From positions 1 through 64,000 of the forward strand of contig JAQXDZ010000014.1 in the NCBI GenBank assembly GCA_029251085.1: a DNA stretch of 64,000 nt, given 5' to 3'. The notes under the pieces are model-generated. The model saw only the letters and a list, made by a program, of their open reading frames with translations. It was not told the origin of the DNA and made no database searches. Both the position numbers and the translations under genes were made by a program. The stretch comes from Mariniblastus sp. Its GTDB lineage: Bacteria > Planctomycetota > Planctomycetia > Pirellulales > Pirellulaceae. How positions within the stretch are numbered: the first letter of the stretch is position 1; every line of letters begins with the position of its first letter. Shown piece after piece: positions 8,923 to 18,676 of the stretch.

Positions 8923-10283
8923 GTGCTCCATCAAACAAATTGAAAATACAGGGAATTGTATTACTAGCATTGCTGTTGATCACAGCCTGGCGACTAATCA
9001 ATACGATCTCAACCGATCAGCCAAATCAATTCCCTCAAAAGCCAATTCAGATCGTGGTGCCGTATCTCGCAGGCGGGGGCACTGATACATTCGCGCGTAT
9101 CCTCCAAAAATCACTGAATCGTGAAGGCTCACTTGGCGAAGAATTCGTTGTCACCAATAAAGACGGCGGCTCGGCGACAATTGGCAGTCGACAAGTCAAA
9201 GACGCTCCACCCGATGGCTACCAACTCCTTTGTCATCACGAGGGTATCATCGCTACGCAACTTGCGGGGGTCGTCGATTACGGACCCGAAGCTTTTCGCC
9301 CGATTGCTCAAACCGGAAGCATCGTTCTTTTAATGGTCGTAAGAGCCGACTCTAAATATCGTAATTTAAATGAACTTCTTGAAGCGGCCCAGAAAAACCC
9401 AAACACAATTCGTGTTGGTGCAAACCAAGGTTCCCCTGCGTATTTCATCTGCAAACAGCTTCTCGGAGAATTCCCGGGAGCAGATTTTAATTTCATTTCA
9501 GCAGGTGGCGCGAAACGTTACACCTACCTCCTCGGCGGTAAACTTGAGGCAGGGATTTTTTCACTCGCCGAGTACGTCTCCTTTCGAAACTCTAGCGACA
9601 CACCCGCAGCCGATAACATTCTCGCGATCGGCAATTTCGGAGACAAGCGACATCCAACAATCCCCGAAGTAGCCACTTCCACCGAGCAAAACTTAAAAAC
9701 TCGTGCCGAAAACGCCTATTACATCTGGGCTCCCAAAGATACACCCGACCATATCGCCGACATCCTCGCTCGCACCTTTCACGATACTCTGCAATCGCCT
9801 GAAGTTAATCAGGAATTACAAAAGCTCTCGATTGATCCTACATTTCGCAGCGGAGAGGACTTGCGAGAACACCTGGCGGTTCGCGTCAAAGCATTCCAAG
9901 AACTTTCTGTCGATGCAAAAACTGAACTGCCAAATTTCCCGGTCTGGATAATTGGAATCGTGGTAATCCTACTGGTCGCAGTTCTTGTTTTCAAAACCGA
10001 GCCCGAAGCTGCACTGGAAGCACCAACGCCTTCAGACCGTATATACTCAAAGAAATCTTCGATCCTTGGCGCGACTTGTCTTGCAATTTTGATTGCCTAC
10101 GTCGCTGCGTTGCAATTCAAAATCCCGTTCGGAATCGCTACACCCCTGTCAATATTTTTGATGGGGCTATCTATTTCCAAAGCGAAACAAACACAATGGC
10201 TGATTCTTGGGATCATCGGGCTAGGATTTAGCTTAGCTCTAGAAATGATTTTTACACAGTTGTTTTCAGTCGCGCTTCCGTAA
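8919..10283 (+). CDS. TctC substrate-binding domain fused to a TctB-like membrane domain
   Basis: The start is the ATG at 8919, inside the stop of the permease gene and preceded by GGAGGAG; a TTG at 8904 in the same frame is unlikely. Residues about 9-30 form a hydrophobic anchor. Residues about 40-330 are a TctC (Bug-type) periplasmic binding domain: PIQIVVPYLAGGGTDTFAR, GSRQVKDAPPDGYQLL, and a family-typical C-terminal half. The last 130 residues hold four hydrophobic helices (beginning WIIGIVVILLVAVLVF and ending near LALEMIFTQLF), the size and layout of TctB. The fusion would give a two-gene TTT system with the binding domain tethered to the membrane. Substrate unknown. Confidence 0.85.
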   Translation: MSAPSNKLKIQGIVLLALLLITAWRLINTISTDQPNQFPQKPIQIVVPYLAGGGTDTFARILQKSLNREGSLGEEFVVTNKDGGSATIGSRQVKDAPPDGYQLLCHHEGIIATQLAGVVDYGPEAFRPIAQTGSIVLLMVVRADSKYRNLNELLEAAQKNPNTIRVGANQGSPAYFICKQLLGEFPGADFNFISAGGAKRYTYLLGGKLEAGIFSLAEYVSFRNSSDTPAADNILAIGNFGDKRHPTIPEVATSTEQNLKTRAENAYYIWAPKDTPDHIADILARTFHDTLQSPEVNQELQKLSIDPTFRSGEDLREHLAVRVKAFQELSVDAKTELPNFPVWIIGIVVILLVAVLVFKTEPEAALEAPTPSDRIYSKKSSILGATCLAILIAYVAALQFKIPFGIATPLSIFLMGLSISKAKQTQWLILGIIGLGFSLALEMIFTQLFSVALP

Positions 10284-10337
10284 TGTTTACGTCATCGAGT
10301 TTCTCCTAAATTTAGCCTTTATTTCACCATCGAAATC

Positions 10338-11777
10338 ATGACCGCTCAACCGAATATCATTTTTATCATCACCGATCAACAACGTTTCGACACCATTGCG
10401 GAACTAGGCTTTGATTACATGGAGACTCCCAATTTGGATCGCATGGTACGCGAGGGAGTCACATTCGAAAATTGCTTCATCACCGCGGCATCCTGTGCAC
10501 CAGCCCGAGCAAGTCTATTTACGGGCCATTATCCACACACAACGGGGATCTTAAGAAACGCTGACAACTGGACACGCGGCTGGACCTCCGATCTACAAAA
10601 AGCTGGTTACCATACGGTTAACGTTGGAAAAATGCACACGTGGCCATACAACACGCCGATGGGTTTTGACCAACGGTATGTCGTGGAAAATAAAGATCGC
10701 TACCTCGAGGCTCGGTGGTATTTTGACGAGTGGGACAAAGCGCTTCGCGCCAGAGGCTTGGTCAAACAACAACGAGAACTTTACCGCCAGCGAAGCGACT
10801 ACAAAGATAGCCTTGGTGCTTTTGAATGGTTGCTCGACGAAGACATGCACCCGGATGTGTTTGTCGGTGACCTCGCAACGTGGTGGTTGAATAACTATCC
10901 CGTAACTGAGCCACTCTTTCTGGAAATTGGTTTCCCCGGGCCACACCCGCCCTACGACCCCATTCCACGCTATACCGAGCGATATTTAGCGCAGACCGAT
11001 CTCAACATTTTGCCAGTTAGCCAGCAAGAACTCGATTCGCAACCACAACCATTTAAAGGAATGCGAATCCATAATACCGAAGTTGACCATGACTCAGTGC
11101 ATTATCTCTTAGAACCAACTGCCGAACAGAGACATCGGCAGCGAGCTTTCTATCTCGCCAACGTGACAATGATTGATGAAAAAATCGGCGAGATACTTTC
11201 GACTCTCGAAGAAACAGGTTATGCAGAAAACTCGATTGTCATCTTTACCTCTGACCACGGCGACTGCCTCACCGATCACGGACATAGCCAAAAATGGACG
11301 ATGTACGACACCATCACCAAAATGCCAACTATCGTTTGGGCGCCGGGAAGATTCGAAGGAGGGCGACGAATTGAAGGACTGTGCCAGCAATTTGATCTTG
11401 GGCCAACCATCCTAGAACTCGCTGGGGCAACCATCGATTACCCAATGGCCGCCCAATCACTTCTGCCGGTTCTCAATAACTCAGCAGATCAAGATCAGTG
11501 TTTTCGCGACATTGTTTTTGCCGAACAAGCCCGCGATGGAAACCTGACTGAAACCGATTTTATGACAATGGTTCGAACTCGAGACTGGAAGCTTGTTCAT
11601 TTTTTAGAAGAATCGTTTGGGCAACTGTTTGACCTAAAACAAGATCCTACCGAAGTGAACAATTTGTGGGACGCACCTGAACACGATTCCGTCAAGCAAG
11701 AACTCCTAGGGCGACTCAGGGAATGGAGAATTCGAGATGGTTTTAACAGCTCGGAACTGTGGAAAGACGTCCGCTAA
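10338..11777 (+). CDS. Sulfatase (formylglycine-dependent)
   Basis: A type I sulfatase of 479 residues. The active-site signature CAPARASLFTGH gives the CXPXR motif, with Cys53 expected to be converted to formylglycine. Metal-ligand segments are IITDQQR near the N-terminus and FTSDHGDCLTDHG further on. No signal peptide is visible, so it may act in the cytoplasm on imported sulfated compounds, or be exported by another route. It follows the TTT transporter by 54 bases on the same strand, which suggests the transporter could bring in its substrate or product; this link is inference. Planctomycetes carry many such enzymes for sulfated algal polysaccharides. Confidence 0.93.
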   Translation: MTAQPNIIFIITDQQRFDTIAELGFDYMETPNLDRMVREGVTFENCFITAASCAPARASLFTGHYPHTTGILRNADNWTRGWTSDLQKAGYHTVNVGKMHTWPYNTPMGFDQRYVVENKDRYLEARWYFDEWDKALRARGLVKQQRELYRQRSDYKDSLGAFEWLLDEDMHPDVFVGDLATWWLNNYPVTEPLFLEIGFPGPHPPYDPIPRYTERYLAQTDLNILPVSQQELDSQPQPFKGMRIHNTEVDHDSVHYLLEPTAEQRHRQRAFYLANVTMIDEKIGEILSTLEETGYAENSIVIFTSDHGDCLTDHGHSQKWTMYDTITKMPTIVWAPGRFEGGRRIEGLCQQFDLGPTILELAGATIDYPMAAQSLLPVLNNSADQDQCFRDIVFAEQARDGNLTETDFMTMVRTRDWKLVHFLEESFGQLFDLKQDPTEVNNLWDAPEHDSVKQELLGRLREWRIRDGFNSSELWKDVR

Positions 11778-12097
11778 TTTGCGCCCCCTCCGGCAAGGGC
11801 CTTCAGTTAAGCTCTCGTAGATCCGCCCTATCGCTTGGCCGCTTTCCCGTAATTTCCGGCATTGCCCCTTTAAAGATGCAGGCGACACATTAATCCGCCT
11901 ATTCTTGCGCGGTCACCCAACGTTCAAAATCTGCCTTCCCTCTCATTTACGTGATTTTGGCACACCATTCGCTTTCTATAACCTTTGTTGGCCCAGTGAC
12001 TTACCAACACTACTTAATTCCCAGCGAGAATAAGCCGAAAAAAGACAATAGAACAGCCGTTAGCGCGGAAAGCACTTTTCACGAAAGCAGAAAAGCC
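11778..12097. other. Intergenic region upstream of the YXWGXW protein
   Basis: About 320 bases. An in-frame GTG at 11951 could extend the next gene, but those 49 codons read as low-complexity polar sequence without a signal peptide, so I treat them as leader. No other structure stands out. Confidence 0.4.
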
Positions 12098-14287
12098 ATG
12101 GTCAAAATGATAACACTCTGTCACCTATTCGATACTCCAAGACGCTCCTCATCTCTATTTGCCGTGGCTATGCTTGCCACTGTCTTTGGCAGCTTGGAAT
12201 CAATGGGCCAGGAAATGCCTTTGGAATCAAAAAAGAGCTATTCCGTTCTTTTAAATCCACCCTTATCCACAACGGATGCCGATTCCGAGATTGGCCTGCA
12301 AGAGGAAGTTCCTCAGACAAGCCCCGAACCCGAAGTCTTGATGCGCGGCCCGCTTCACGAAGCCTTTGCCGAAGCCTATCTTGCCGACCCCCAACCGAAT
12401 CCGGTCATCACCCAAAAACCGCCGGCTGATATTAAAGAATTACCACCAGAGTTTCGCCCTGAGGGGAAAAACATAATCTGGGTTGCCGGTTACTGGTCCT
12501 GGGACGACGCCAAAGATACTTTCATCTGGATCAGTGGTGTCTGGCGAGATGCTCCACCTAAGCGAAACTGGATTCCGGGTTACTGGGAAGAACTTGACGA
12601 GGGAGCCCGTTGGATTTCTGGGTTCTGGCTCGACGAAACTCAAGACCAGGAAGAACTTAGCTATTTACCCGAGCCACCTAGTAATTTCGAAAGTGGACCG
12701 TCGGGCGATGCTCCCAATGAAAACTATTTTTACTGCCCTGGCCAGTGGGAATTCCAAACAGATCGTCAAGAGTATTTCTGGCGAACAGGTCACTGGCACC
12801 CTCGTGAAAAAAATTGGATCTGGATTCCATCTCGTTATGTTTGGACCCCTCGTGGTTGCGTCTATCGGCGAGGCTATTGGGATTATGAGTTTGAAAAACG
12901 AGGCACTGTTTTCGCGCCAGTCGCTTTTGATGACGACTGTCACTTTCACGACTCGTATCGCTATCGCCCCGACTACTGCATTGACACAGGTGCAAACTTT
13001 TTTGTTCACCTCTTTTACCGGGACAACTGCAACCAGTACTATTTCGGCGATTACTATGAGAATTCAATCCACGACAACCACTATCATTCCTGGGTAAACC
13101 GCCGAAATCTTCATGATCAATACGACCCACTTATGGCGCATTATTGCGGACGCAGCCATCGGTACAACGACTTCCCGTTGTTGAACTGGATCGACACTCA
13201 ACACCGTCACTACGAAACTTATCGGAACTTGCGTCCTCAGATATCTCTTAATGCACACATTAACCTATCGGGCTCATCCAATCACCACGATCACGCTCAT
13301 GACGACTATTTTCGCCGATCGAAACTAGCTAATCGTTACGGTGATCGCGACCACCGTGATGGACGCCATGACGGACATGACCACGGGACTGACCGAAGTC
13401 AAGCTGGAAATCAAACGCAGCGAACACGGGACAGAGACACTCGTTCATCCAAGCCAATCCGTGTAAATGACCGCGATCATCAGCAGCACGTTGAAGCCAA
13501 TCAAATCGCGAAACAAAAATCTGATCGTCGAAAAACCCAAGAAGCAAGATCTGCGGCAGCTCGCCTTGCTGCAGAGGAAGCGCGAGCGAAAACCGCTCAA
13601 AAGCAGCGAGAGCGAGATTTGGAAAAACAAAACCGAGATCTCGAGCGTGAGCAAAAACTCGCAGAAATCAGGCACAAATCAGCGCAAAGCAAGTTAGCTC
13701 GGGACACTCGAAGCGCTGAATTGAAACGCAAACTTGAGTTAGAAAGGCAAGCAAAATCGCAAAAGAAATCGACTCCTTCGCAAACCGTATCTTCGAATAC
13801 TCGACCTCCAAGCAACAGTGCGTCTCGCGCTCAACAAAGAGAAATCGAGAAGACTGCGAAGAAAAGAGCAGATGAACTCAAGCGTGCTCAACAACAGCAG
13901 GTTCTAGCACAGCAACGGGCTGAGCGCGATGAAAAATCAAGAATCGCAAGTCAGGAATACGAGCGGAATAAACGACTGCGTGAATCTCAAGCGAATGCTG
14001 AGCGGGAACGAAGTCGCGCGGCTACTCAACAAAAGATAGCCGAGGCCAAACGAGCATCTCAGATGAAAGAGCAACAAAGAGCGGCTGAAAAGGCACAGCG
14101 AGATCGCGAGGCGGCTAGCCGTCGGGCTCAAAGTCAAGCGAAACTTGCCCAAGAAAAATCGCAACGAGCCGCGAAAGACCAGGCCAGAGAAGCTCAACGT
14201 CAGGCGGATAAAGTGCGTCGTGACCGAGAAACCCAACAGCGGCGCGCCGCTGCCAAAGTGAAAAAGGAGAATCGGAAGAATAAGTGA
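12098..14287 (+). CDS. YXWGXW-type repeat protein with long charged coiled-coil tail
   Basis: Start set at the ATG at 12098, which gives a signal peptide (core FAVAMLATVFGSLES). Residues about 120-280 hold tandem tryptophan-rich repeats: IIWVAGYWSWDDAKDTFIW, WISGVWRDAPPKRNWIPGYW, WISGFW, GQWEFQTDRQEYFWRTGHW, GYWDYEF. These resemble the YXWGXW repeat family seen in planctomycetes. A His/Asp/Tyr-rich stretch follows, then about 270 residues of Arg/Glu/Gln/Lys/Ala-rich sequence predicted to form an extended coiled coil (KQRERDLEKQNRDLEREQK and similar). Likely periplasmic or surface; function unknown. The coiled coil suggests a structural role, which is inference. Confidence 0.78.
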   Translation: MVKMITLCHLFDTPRRSSSLFAVAMLATVFGSLESMGQEMPLESKKSYSVLLNPPLSTTDADSEIGLQEEVPQTSPEPEVLMRGPLHEAFAEAYLADPQPNPVITQKPPADIKELPPEFRPEGKNIIWVAGYWSWDDAKDTFIWISGVWRDAPPKRNWIPGYWEELDEGARWISGFWLDETQDQEELSYLPEPPSNFESGPSGDAPNENYFYCPGQWEFQTDRQEYFWRTGHWHPREKNWIWIPSRYVWTPRGCVYRRGYWDYEFEKRGTVFAPVAFDDDCHFHDSYRYRPDYCIDTGANFFVHLFYRDNCNQYYFGDYYENSIHDNHYHSWVNRRNLHDQYDPLMAHYCGRSHRYNDFPLLNWIDTQHRHYETYRNLRPQISLNAHINLSGSSNHHDHAHDDYFRRSKLANRYGDRDHRDGRHDGHDHGTDRSQAGNQTQRTRDRDTRSSKPIRVNDRDHQQHVEANQIAKQKSDRRKTQEARSAAARLAAEEARAKTAQKQRERDLEKQNRDLEREQKLAEIRHKSAQSKLARDTRSAELKRKLELERQAKSQKKSTPSQTVSSNTRPPSNSASRAQQREIEKTAKKRADELKRAQQQQVLAQQRAERDEKSRIASQEYERNKRLRESQANAERERSRAATQQKIAEAKRASQMKEQQRAAEKAQRDREAASRRAQSQAKLAQEKSQRAAKDQAREAQRQADKVRRDRETQQRRAAAKVKKENRKNK

Positions 14288-14322
14288 AGTGCTTCGACGG
14301 CTTTGATCACGATTGCAGGTTT

Positions 14323-15477
14323 CTATGATTGAAAACGACGTTCGATCTCATCGAGGTCGACACCGAATACACTCATAGAAACCTGTGAAAGTGCCTGTCG
14401 ATCGCCTTCCATTCGAATCGTGCGGTGAAGATGCGTGTAAGATTCACCAGCCTTTAGAGCCAAAGCCGGACTGATCGTTTCCAGTTCAAAAAACCCGCCA
14501 AGCTGACCACCTGACTCATTGGGGCCGTCGTTGTAGCCATTGATGACGTCCCCAGAGTAAGGTTCTTTTTGGATTTCCCAAAGGTTGTTGTTGTAACCGT
14601 TGGGAGCTGCGTCGGGTAAATTAAACTGAACGACCGACAAGATCCCACGATCTCGATCCCAACTACCAAGGTACGGCTGAACCCTTTTGTAAGTCAGCCC
14701 AAGTTTACTTCGCATTTTTCCATCGCCCAGGAAGTAAACTAGCCCGCCAGGTTCATCCACCTGCAATCGCGACTGATCAAGCTTTCCAAAATAGTCAGCG
14801 TTAACGATCGGCCCCAATTCACTCTCACTACCTACCTTAAATGGAACCAGTAGCGTAGCGCCTGCCGCCGGCTTGTTCATACACAGCATCCAGATTCCAA
14901 TTAAGCCGGTCTCCAATTCCCAGGGCGATTCGCCAATATTACCCAGCCGATTCTTGCTCTCATGAGCGGCAACGGACAGACCATCGAGAGAACAACCAAG
15001 ATGCTCCGCCGCCGTCGCTGTATCTAGCAGCGTTACTGTGCGTTCCATTTTCAGGTCAAATACAAACTGACTCCAGTTGGTGAGTTTCGCGACACGCTCG
15101 AATGACGCAGAAGTTTCGTCGTGCCCGGTTAACGCAAACGGTTCGGTGTCCAAGCATGCTGGCGTCCGCCAGTTCTCGTAAAGCATTTCCACGTTGGGAT
15201 CGAAAAACACTGAATACTGACCACCCTCGGGTGAAATCCACATCCGATCCTCACCGCCATAGAGATTAATTTGGGGATCGCAGTTCCCCGCAGCGATTGC
15301 ATCGTAGTTCAGATAACCGTAGCTCGCGCCGGACATCCCTGTCGAAGTTGAGGTCATCGTTCGACCTTGATAAGCGGGAACAACAATTGCTGAAGCCCCC
15401 TCTGAATTTGATAAAACAATCGTCTCAACGTGACGATTGAGAAATTCAAGATCCTGCCCAAACGTGTTTTCGTTCAT
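14323..15477 (-). CDS. DUF6786-like protein (galactose mutarotase-like fold suspected)
   Basis: A 384-residue soluble protein with no signal peptide. The sequence resembles the DUF6786 family found in planctomycetes and Bacteroidetes, with segments ASAIVVPAYQGRTMTSTS, GGEDRMWISPEGGQYSVFF and a C-terminal GGFFELETISPALALKAG typical of aldose-epimerase-like beta-sandwich proteins (the ELETISP segment with a following E/H pair). I assign it by resemblance only; the substrate is unknown. The ATG at 15477 is preferred to a TTG immediately before it. It lies just downstream of a small membrane-protein gene and, further up, a sugar kinase, both on the same strand, which fits a sugar-metabolism context. 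Confidence 0.6.
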   Translation of the reverse strand: MNENTFGQDLEFLNRHVETIVLSNSEGASAIVVPAYQGRTMTSTSTGMSGASYGYLNYDAIAAGNCDPQINLYGGEDRMWISPEGGQYSVFFDPNVEMLYENWRTPACLDTEPFALTGHDETSASFERVAKLTNWSQFVFDLKMERTVTLLDTATAAEHLGCSLDGLSVAAHESKNRLGNIGESPWELETGLIGIWMLCMNKPAAGATLLVPFKVGSESELGPIVNADYFGKLDQSRLQVDEPGGLVYFLGDGKMRSKLGLTYKRVQPYLGSWDRDRGILSVVQFNLPDAAPNGYNNNLWEIQKEPYSGDVINGYNDGPNESGGQLGGFFELETISPALALKAGESYTHLHRTIRMEGDRQALSQVSMSVFGVDLDEIERRFQS

Positions 15478-15483
15478 CAAATT

Positions 15484-15669
15484 TTACATCTCTTTGGGTT
15501 TACCGCTGACATCGTAACGCATCAAACCGAAGTAAAAAAAAGAAAAAATAGCGATCGGAATTGCCGAGAAAAATATATACGAAACCAGGGTGCCACCCAG
15601 AATCCCGAACAAGAGAATCGTTAACCAAGCCCACCAAGTATCCCGCATAAGCCCCTGATAACGTCTCAC
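15484..15669 (-). CDS. Small two-helix membrane protein
   Basis: A 61-residue protein with two hydrophobic stretches (WLTILLFGILGGTLVSYIFF and the following IPIAIFSFFYFGLM) and a short charged tail. The GTG start is supported by GGAG six bases upstream; an internal ATG eight codons in is also preceded by AGGGG. It ends only six bases before the next gene on the same strand, so they are probably co-transcribed. I do not recognise the family; the TM layout and ribosome-binding site argue that it is real. Confidence 0.6.
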   Translation of the reverse strand: MRRYQGLMRDTWWAWLTILLFGILGGTLVSYIFFSAIPIAIFSFFYFGLMRYDVSGKPKEM

Positions 15670-15822
15670 GATAACTCCAAGATGGTTTTTTCAGTCGAAT
15701 TTAAAATACTCTGTCCCGCAGGTTGTTTACCGACCGAGCAGAACATCCGCAACACAGTCTCCATCGCAAACATCGAACTATCATTGAATTGGCTGCAAGT
15801 CGCACACGTGCAATTCGCTTCT

Positions 15823-16914
15823 CTAACGTTTAACCCGCGCACTATCACCAGCCATCAACGCCTCGACTTCCTCAACACTCGCCATCGTGGTGTCTCCCTG
15901 AGTCGTCATCGCCAAAGCTCCGTGAGCAGCTCCATACTCAACCGCCTGTTGAGGATCGCCCGTCTTTAGGAAGCCGTAAATTAAACCCGATGCAAAACTA
16001 TCGCCGCCGCCAACGCGATCAAATATCTCAAGATTCTTTCGATGAACTGCCTGACATAATTTCCCCTCACTCCAACAAAGCGCCCCCCAATCATTGATAG
16101 ACGCGGTTTTGACGGTTCTTAACGTTGTCGCAATCGCCTGAAAATTAGGAAAATCAGAGGTCGCCTGCTCGATCATTTTTGTGTAACCCTCGATTGGCAA
16201 CTCTTTCATTTGCTCATCGAGTCCTTCAACCTTCAAGCCTAAACAGGCGGTAAAATCCTCTTCGTTACCGATCATGACGTCGACAAAAGGTGCCAGCGAT
16301 CGATTCACACGCTGACAGTTCTCTTTCCCACCAAAAGCTGACCAAAGTGAACTGCGAAAATTCAGATCATAAGAAGTCACAGTTCCATGTTTCTTCGCGC
16401 ACTGCAATGCTTCGGCTATCACTTCCGGGGTCGTTTCTGACAGGGCGGCATAGATTCCACCGGTGTGAAACCAGCGAACCCCCAGCTCGCCGAAAATATG
16501 CTCCCAGTCAATATCACCCGGTTTCAATTGAGACGCCGCCGTCGCCCCGCGATCCGAAGTCCCCAAGGCCGCGCGAACTCCATAACCACGCTCGGTAAAA
16601 TTCAAACCGTTTCGGCACGAACGCCCAACACCGTCAAATTCCATCCATTTGACGAACTCCATATCAACACCGCCAGTGAGGATTAAATTCTCTAGCAATC
16701 GCCCCACTTCGTTTTTGGCAAAGGCTGAAACAAGCCCCGCTCGCAGCCCAAAACAGCGCCGCAATCCGCGGGCCACATTGTACTCGCCGCCTCCCTCCCA
16801 AACATCAAAACTACGAGCCGTTCGTACGCGACCATCGGCTGGGTCCAACCGCAACATCACTTCACCTAACGACAAAATATCGAACCGACACGCGTCCGCG
16901 GATTTAAATTGCAT
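15823..16914 (-). CDS. PfkB-family sugar kinase, 2-keto-3-deoxygluconate kinase-like
   Basis: A ribokinase-fold kinase of 363 residues. The N-terminal LSLGEVMLRLDPADGR and GGGEYNVARGL segments and the C-terminal signature DRVGGGDSFASGLIYG (catalytic Asp in GGGDS) define the PfkB family. The opening motif is most like KdgK, which phosphorylates 2-keto-3-deoxygluconate, but fructokinase-type or other sugar kinases cannot be excluded. It leads a leftward group with the small membrane protein and the DUF6786-like protein, separated by about 150 bases. Confidence 0.85.
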   Translation of the reverse strand: MQFKSADACRFDILSLGEVMLRLDPADGRVRTARSFDVWEGGGEYNVARGLRRCFGLRAGLVSAFAKNEVGRLLENLILTGGVDMEFVKWMEFDGVGRSCRNGLNFTERGYGVRAALGTSDRGATAASQLKPGDIDWEHIFGELGVRWFHTGGIYAALSETTPEVIAEALQCAKKHGTVTSYDLNFRSSLWSAFGGKENCQRVNRSLAPFVDVMIGNEEDFTACLGLKVEGLDEQMKELPIEGYTKMIEQATSDFPNFQAIATTLRTVKTASINDWGALCWSEGKLCQAVHRKNLEIFDRVGGGDSFASGLIYGFLKTGDPQQAVEYGAAHGALAMTTQGDTTMASVEEVEALMAGDSARVKR

Positions 16915-17425
16915 GGCATTATCAAAAGTAAAACAGGGACAAAACGAAAAATAATCAACTGGCTTGTACTCTTCAAAGAGAGCAGGATTTTACACAAATA
17001 TGGCCCACCCAACACCGCACACGAAGAACTCTGGCTAAAATTTCTGTTGGATTTAAAAAAATCCAGCGTTGTTCTTTGCAGGAAAAATCTTTCACCACTG
17101 TTTCTAATCAAATTACAAACCCATCTCCCCATACACTCCTTGCGAGATTCCATCCCCCCGCACAATGCATTAGAACCTACCAATTCCCGAGTTCTGAGGT
17201 AACTTGGAGTAGACTTCGTTACGACTCGAAGATGATCCAAAATAATTCAGAAAATCAGGAGTCACCGAGAATGACATTTCTTCATCATAAACCAGTGCCG
17301 GCTTGGACATGGAAAATTAACTTCACCATTACTTTAATTTGACAGACTAAATCAAACCGTCTTATCATTTAGACCTTGGGGCAATTACTTCGACAACTCC
17401 GTCACCTGTATGAAAAGAGTTAGCC
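16915..17425. other. Intergenic region between the sugar kinase and a DUF4190-like gene
   Basis: About 510 bases between divergently read genes. Several overlapping short open frames exist in different phases but none has a ribosome-binding site or recognisable protein sequence. I see no strong hairpin, and no tRNA-like arrangement. Confidence 0.5.
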
Positions 17426-17911
17426 ATGGCCATTCAATTCCCCTGCACGCATTGCAATACGATTCTTCGAATAGACGAAGCGCACATCGGCAAACAGGCG
17501 AGGTGCCCGCAATGTCAAACGCTAAATCTTGTGACGGAAAATATGCAGTTTTCGGAAAGCGATTCTGAACAGAACCAACCTCCCCCGGCGGGACCCAATC
17601 CCTACTCGCCAGGTCTTCCAACCACACCGTCAAATTCCGTTCGAAGCCAGCAACCTCACAGAGGGGGATTAATTCTGGGACTTGGGATCGCCTCGATCCT
17701 TTGCAATGTTTGCCTCATTCCAGGCGTCCTAGCTTGGATTCTTGGCAAACAAGACATGCGGAAAATAAATCAGGGAATCATGGATCCCGAAGGACGCTCG
17801 ATGACGCAGGCCGGGATGGTCATTGGGATGGTCATAACCATCCTCTTCTTCCTATCCGTGGCCGCATGGTTTCTCTTGAGTATCGCCTTGGTTTTTGTTC
17901 AAGGCATTTGA
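17426..17911 (+). CDS. Zinc-ribbon and DUF4190 membrane protein
   Basis: A 161-residue protein. The N-terminus carries a treble-clef/zinc-ribbon (CTHCNTILRIDEAHIGKQ then RCPQC), a planctomycete-typical opening that resembles MJ0042-type motifs. A proline-rich linker (residues about 50-75) leads to a DUF4190 domain with two transmembrane helices (LILGLGIASILCNVCLIPG and MVITILFFLSVAAWFLLSI) around a short cytoplasmic loop. Function is unknown; such proteins are often integral membrane proteins with a soluble metal-binding head. The gene is convergent with rsmG, with only three bases between them. Confidence 0.8.
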   Translation: MAIQFPCTHCNTILRIDEAHIGKQARCPQCQTLNLVTENMQFSESDSEQNQPPPAGPNPYSPGLPTTPSNSVRSQQPHRGGLILGLGIASILCNVCLIPGVLAWILGKQDMRKINQGIMDPEGRSMTQAGMVIGMVITILFFLSVAAWFLLSIALVFVQGI

Positions 17912-17914
17912 CAA

Positions 17915-18547
17915 TCAATTGCTTGCCTTCAATTGCAATATTACACTTTTCCAGTCGACACCGGGAACTTCGTATTCCGTCAACACACGCACATCGACTT
18001 GCTTAAGCAACTCAAGTTCGTCGGCTTCGGATTTCTCTTTAAGCCACTGCGGTCCCTTGACCGCGAGTAATCGACCAAGTGACGGCCAGCAATCAGAAAA
18101 CCAGACGCCCATTTTTTTCAACGGGCCAACCGCTCGCGCGATCGAGTAGTCATACCGAAAATCTTCCAACAGCTCTTCCGCTCGGCAGTGGTAGATCTCG
18201 ACGCTTGCGTTGATAGCCTCTGCAATTTCCCCCAACGCAGCAGCTTTTTTCCCCACCGAATCAGTCAACGATATCTTCAAGTCCGGACGCAGTACGGATA
18301 AAACCAAGCCAGGTACTCCACCACCCGAACCAATATCGAGCACTTCCTTGCCCTCAGGAATTAATTTCGATATTTCGATCGTATCAAGCAGGTCCCGAGT
18401 GACAAACAGTTCGTGGGTAGTGTGACGCGTAAGGTTAAGATCCTGATTAATTTCCCACAGGGCCTGACAGTAATGCTTCAAACGTGGATAAGCCTCAAAC
18501 GGAACATCCAGTTCGTACATCTCAATTGTTTTTTTTAAACTAGCCAC
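17915..18547 (-). CDS. rsmG: 16S rRNA (guanine-527-N7)-methyltransferase RsmG
   Basis: Uses S-adenosylmethionine to methylate N7 of G527 in 16S rRNA, near the decoding centre; loss gives low-level streptomycin resistance in other bacteria. The 210-residue length fits. The SAM-binding motif is VLDIGSGGGVPGLVLSVLRP, preceded by the family-typical NLTRHTTHELFVTRDLLDT and followed by SLTDSVGKKAA and the SIARAVGPLKK segment. In many bacteria rsmG is beside parAB or mnmG; here it is not. Confidence 0.93.
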   Translation of the reverse strand: MASLKKTIEMYELDVPFEAYPRLKHYCQALWEINQDLNLTRHTTHELFVTRDLLDTIEISKLIPEGKEVLDIGSGGGVPGLVLSVLRPDLKISLTDSVGKKAAALGEIAEAINASVEIYHCRAEELLEDFRYDYSIARAVGPLKKMGVWFSDCWPSLGRLLAVKGPQWLKEKSEADELELLKQVDVRVLTEYEVPGVDWKSVILQLKASN

Positions 18548-18676
18548 GAATTCTTTTTACCTTAATTTTGGTTAACCACTGCCGGCACACTTTAACAGAA
18601 TCCTCAACAATCTGAAATCGCTTGCGGCCATTCTTTTACGCATACATCGATCACTCCAATGCAAAAGCGGTGTCAA

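Noticed and set aside
12678-13130. 150-codon frame opposite the YXWGXW protein
   Set aside because: Mirrors the repetitive tryptophan/histidine codons of the real gene; no independent support.
16909-17342. Overlapping short frames in the gap before the zinc-ribbon gene
   Set aside because: Three frames overlap each other in different phases with no start signals or recognisable sequence.
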